In this document: piece after piece, positions 60,554-64,000 of the stretch
Layout: each line of letters opens with the position of its first letter
Position numbering within the stretch: position 1 is the stretch's first letter
Assembly: GCA_947492955.1 (NCBI GenBank)
Contig: CANLOV010000007.1
Location: 186,001 to 250,000 of the forward strand
Length of the DNA stretch: 64,000 nucleotides
Reading direction: 5' to 3'
From: an uncultured Cellulophaga sp.
GTDB lineage: Bacteria > Bacteroidota > Bacteroidia > Flavobacteriales > Flavobacteriaceae
The notes under the pieces: generated by a model
Databases searched by the model: none
What the model was told of the DNA's origin: nothing
Seen by the model: only the letters and a program-made list of their open reading frames with translations
Position numbers and translations under genes: made by a program

Positions 60554-61735
60554 TTAAAAGTGCTGTTGTGTTATAATTCCTTTTAGTTTGGCTTTTAAAT
60601 CTTCACCAGAATCATAAACCATATTTTCATTTGTAGGGAATGGTACTGCTGCTAAATTTAAAAGAGAAACTAAATCATTATCTAAAGCTCTTTTATCACC
60701 ATCATAATTAGCATATATATGTTCAAATATAAATTCACTTGCTAGTGGGTAAGAGTTTATTAATTGTTTTGTATTTAAATCGGTGAAACTAACGTTTCCG
60801 GTTACTTGTGCAGCTTTAAACTGTGTAAATTGATAAAAATTACATTTTACAGTTTTAAATTTATCTATTTTAATTTTATTTCCTAAGCTGTCTTTTACCA
60901 CATTTCCGTTAGTATCTACAGCATATCTATAACCATCTTTGATTTGCTTTTCTTTAATAATTTGTTTTTCTTTTACCTGTTCTGGTGAAACATTAATGTT
61001 TCTAAAAGCAACCTGCATTTCGTAATCATAACGAACCTTATTGATAGGTTTTGTATGGTATTCTGTCCATAAATTATTTAATCCGTAAGTGTCAAAATTT
61101 AATAATTCTTCTTCTAAACGAGCAGGAATAATTTTTTCAGTATCATTTAATAGGCTTACTTTAACATAATCTATCCCTTTAGCATGCGCTTCTTCCATTT
61201 TACTTCTACAATCAGAGTAGCCAGGACTTATTTTATTTAAATAGCTAAAATCTTCATAGGCTTTTCTGTAATCTTCTTTCTGTAAAGCATTAGATAGTAA
61301 TGACGATGCATTTGTGTATAAATAATCAGAAAGTTTATTTTTACTAGTAATTATTTTTGCATCATAATTATTAAAAGAAAATTGTGCATTTCTATTTTCA
61401 TCGTAAATACGTAATGGCAATAATGGTTTTATGCGTTCCTGTATTGTTTTTAGATTGTTATAGGTATTATAAATTTTCTCATAATTAGAAGGGTTACCTT
61501 CTTTTTCTAAGTATGATATTTCATTTAATTCACGTTCTGTATTTTTAAGAAAGGCTTCTTCTAGTAGCGCTATATAAGGCTGGTTCCCTTTTTTAGTTTT
61601 ATTATCTGCAATATTTTTAATAGCCTTATTTATAGCATTGTGGTAGTTTCCTGTATTTAAAGCTTCTTGTGTTTTTTTAACTCCTCCGCAAGAAATTAGA
61701 AAAAGAATACTTATTCCGAGTAAAGATTTTTTCAT
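60554..61735 (-). CDS. Lipoprotein of unknown function (helical/TPR-like N-terminus)
   Basis: 393 aa; lipobox ISILFLISCGG; ALNTGNYHNAINKAIKN. Confidence 0.75.
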   Translation of the reverse strand: MKKSLLGISILFLISCGGVKKTQEALNTGNYHNAINKAIKNIADNKTKKGNQPYIALLEEAFLKNTERELNEISYLEKEGNPSNYEKIYNTYNNLKTIQERIKPLLPLRIYDENRNAQFSFNNYDAKIITSKNKLSDYLYTNASSLLSNALQKEDYRKAYEDFSYLNKISPGYSDCRSKMEEAHAKGIDYVKVSLLNDTEKIIPARLEEELLNFDTYGLNNLWTEYHTKPINKVRYDYEMQVAFRNINVSPEQVKEKQIIKEKQIKDGYRYAVDTNGNVVKDSLGNKIKIDKFKTVKCNFYQFTQFKAAQVTGNVSFTDLNTKQLINSYPLASEFIFEHIYANYDGDKRALDNDLVSLLNLAAVPFPTNENMVYDSGEDLKAKLKGIITQQHF

Positions 61736-61864
61736 AATATTTTGATTTAAAAGGTTTGTTGAAGCTATATTCCAATAGCCATGCCAAAAATCATATAAAT
61801 AACGAATTATTACTGCTTTTCGTATAATTAGAGACTCTTATGCGATGATAAGTATTAGTATAAT

Positions 61865-63739
61865 TTACCTCTTTAATGCAATATGTCCTGTTAATACAGT
61901 TGTATTATTTAGTGTTATTTTGTACCAATAATCAGAGGCAGGTAGGGGAAAACCATTAAAAGTACCGTCCCAAAAGAAGTTAGCTCCATTATCAGATATA
62001 ATTAATCTTCCAAAACGATCAAATATACTTACTCTTGATAAAGCATAGTTTTTTATGCCATAGATAATAAGGTTATCATTAGCATTATCACCATTTGGAG
62101 TAATAAAAAAAGGAATTTCTAAATGAATATATTCTTGTGATATTGGATTACATCCATTTCTGTTTCGGACAAATATTCTATATAGACCTCCTCTAACATT
62201 TTTGAATGTATTAGAGTTTTGATATGTAAAACCATCTAAAGAATATTCAAAATCTCCTTGTTCTTCTAAATTAACAATGATATCTGTTCTATTAGAAGTT
62301 ATTGTTTGTATTATAGGATGTTCATTATATGTTGTAGTGATAGTTTTTATTACAGGGCAACCTTCTGGAGATGTTACGGTAACTGTATATATTCCAGGAC
62401 TATCTATAGTTATATCTTTTGTAGTAGCACCAGTAGACCATAAGTATGTTGCGTTATCTACATCTGCACTAATAGAGAAGGGCTGTTCTTGGCAAAATTT
62501 TAAATCTTCATCAGATACATTTGGAATTTCATTTATAATTAACGTAACTGGGGTACGTGTAACACTGGTACATGCTACTAATGGGTGCGTTGCTTCTACA
62601 TAATAAGTACCTGCTACAGAAGTGTTATAGCTTGTACTTTCTTCTAGGACTGGCGTTCCCCCCGTAGCACTAGTGTACCAATTAGCAGTATAACCAGGCT
62701 CTACACTTATGCTTAATGGAGTTATATTTTCTTCTTCACAAATAGTTACGTTTACGGGGTTGCTGGGCTCAGAGGGTATTTCCACAATATTAACTTTATA
62801 AGGAGTAGAAAAGCTACTGCATTCTAGAGTGTTTAAATCTGTACTATTTTCGGCAACTCTTACTCTGTAATAAGTATCTGTGGTAATGTTCGTAACAGCA
62901 TATGTATTAGACATTACAGTTGTGTTTGCCCATGTTACACCATCACTGCTTTCTTGCCATAAATATTCTGGAGAATCATAAACTGGGATATCTACAATAG
63001 CTTCTAAATTAATATTTGTTGGTCCTTGATCTTCACAAATATTATAATCTTCATTACCACTTAAGTTAGAAGTTATTGTAGTTAAATCTCCACAAGATCT
63101 AAAGACAATATCATCTATCCCTAAATCATTGCCGCAACCACCAGTACCATTGTTTATCATTTTTAGAGTTACCTCAGTTTCATTTGTTGTCGTAAAAACC
63201 AATCCATATTGTTCCCAATTAGGAGTATTGATTGCGGGGATATTACCCGTGTCTCCAGAAGCTAAAACGTCTCCGCCTGAATCTAAAATTTGAAAAGTTA
63301 CATTAACAGGGTTATGTGGGTTTCCACCACAAGATGAGCTATTAGCACTAGAGGAAACATTAATTAGCCATGAGGAAAATTCGTAGGTTGTATTGGCGCA
63401 TAAACCACTTACTTCTATGGAGTAAAATTCTCCTGCTGTAAAAGCAGCATTTACAATTAACATTTTCCCGTTAGTGTCATTAAGAGTGTGGTCTTCAATA
63501 TTGTGCCAATCAAACCAATTATTAATTTGAGAGCTTATTGTATATTCTCCGTCTATAGGAGGTCCTCCTGTTGCTATATAATTGTAATTGGTTGTACCTG
63601 TAGATAATTGTGGACCAAAGTCAGTACCTGTACCAAAGTTTTCTTCAAAAATGGGATCTCCTTTGCTTCCCTCACAGAAACCCAATTGACTATAAATAGT
63701 ATTGGAAATAAGGAAGCATAATAATAGAATTTTTTTCAT
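61865..63739 (-). CDS. Secreted protein with Ig-like repeats and type IX secretion (gliding-type, type B) C-terminal sorting domain
   Basis: 624 aa; signal peptide; C-terminus PFFITPNGDNANDNLIIYGIKNYALSRVSIFDRFGRLI...WDGTFNGFPLPASDYWYKITLNN...GHIALKR. Confidence 0.9.
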   Translation of the reverse strand: MKKILLLCFLISNTIYSQLGFCEGSKGDPIFEENFGTGTDFGPQLSTGTTNYNYIATGGPPIDGEYTISSQINNWFDWHNIEDHTLNDTNGKMLIVNAAFTAGEFYSIEVSGLCANTTYEFSSWLINVSSSANSSSCGGNPHNPVNVTFQILDSGGDVLASGDTGNIPAINTPNWEQYGLVFTTTNETEVTLKMINNGTGGCGNDLGIDDIVFRSCGDLTTITSNLSGNEDYNICEDQGPTNINLEAIVDIPVYDSPEYLWQESSDGVTWANTTVMSNTYAVTNITTDTYYRVRVAENSTDLNTLECSSFSTPYKVNIVEIPSEPSNPVNVTICEEENITPLSISVEPGYTANWYTSATGGTPVLEESTSYNTSVAGTYYVEATHPLVACTSVTRTPVTLIINEIPNVSDEDLKFCQEQPFSISADVDNATYLWSTGATTKDITIDSPGIYTVTVTSPEGCPVIKTITTTYNEHPIIQTITSNRTDIIVNLEEQGDFEYSLDGFTYQNSNTFKNVRGGLYRIFVRNRNGCNPISQEYIHLEIPFFITPNGDNANDNLIIYGIKNYALSRVSIFDRFGRLIISDNGANFFWDGTFNGFPLPASDYWYKITLNNTTVLTGHIALKR

Positions 63740-63897
63740 TTAGAATATAGACTTGGCACTTGTTGGTATCATTTTATAAATATAACAAAGTTTTTACTTC
63801 TATTTTGTACCTCTATTCTTACATGAAAGCACTTGTATTAGAAATATGATTGTTAATTTTTATTTGATAAATTATTAATCTAAATGTTTTTTTTGTG

Positions 63898-63926
63898 TTG
63901 ATTAATAAAGTCAATTTGTATTTTTG
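63898..63926 (+). promoter_or_regulatory. Bacteroidota-type promoter upstream of glyA
   Basis: TTG (63898-63900), 18-nt spacer, TATTTTTG (63919-63926), matching TTG/TAnnTTTG consensus, about 30 nt before ATG. Confidence 0.6.
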
Positions 63927-63955
63927 CAACTTATTTTTAATGCAATAATTTAACT

Positions 63956-64000
63956 ATGCAACGCGACAATCAAATTTTTGAATTAATAGCTGAAGAAGCT
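63956..64000 (+). CDS. glyA: Serine hydroxymethyltransferase, 5' end only
   Basis: MQRDNQIFELIAEEA, matching typical flavobacterial GlyA N-terminus; truncated by window end. Confidence 0.7.
   Translation, partial: MQRDNQIFELIAEEA

Noticed and set aside
62277-62603. 108-aa plus-strand ORF inside the T9SS substrate gene
   Set aside because: Antisense to a coherent secreted protein CDS.

Overview
Flavobacterial (Bacteroidota) chromosomal window with no rRNA, tRNA or CRISPR array that I could recognise. (1) Positions 1-28482 on the minus strand read as one open frame with a signal-peptide start, running off the left edge (at least 9,494 codons). It encodes a giant modular surface protein rich in Ca-binding thrombospondin type-3-like repeats (DxDxDG). 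The supplied ORF track misses it, apparently because its stop lies outside the window, and shows mostly antisense ORFs there. It has a lectin/propeller-like N-terminal half and a C-terminal half of 13 in-register ~292-aa modules, some nearly identical at DNA level. (2) 29.0-46.7 kb is mostly minus strand: dsbD-like, tilS, a his operon (hisG-GNAT-hisD-hisC-hisB-hisH-hyp-hisA-csaA-like-hisF-hisIE), an SPFH protein, a VWA-like membrane protein, pabB-like and an FMN reductase. Upstream of hisG there is a candidate His attenuator: an unannotated leader peptide MRNKNTHHHFNTCYQAS plus terminator and antiterminator. (3) 46.8-64 kb holds an acyltransferase-like protein, a CDGSH protein, two complementary halves of a decayed IS1182-like transposase (possibly split by an inversion), lepB, an AraC regulator, smpB, a SixA-like phosphatase, TetR, clpB, a YtxJ-like protein, a type IX secretion sorting-domain protein and the start of glyA. 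Product names rest on recalled family motifs, not database searches.
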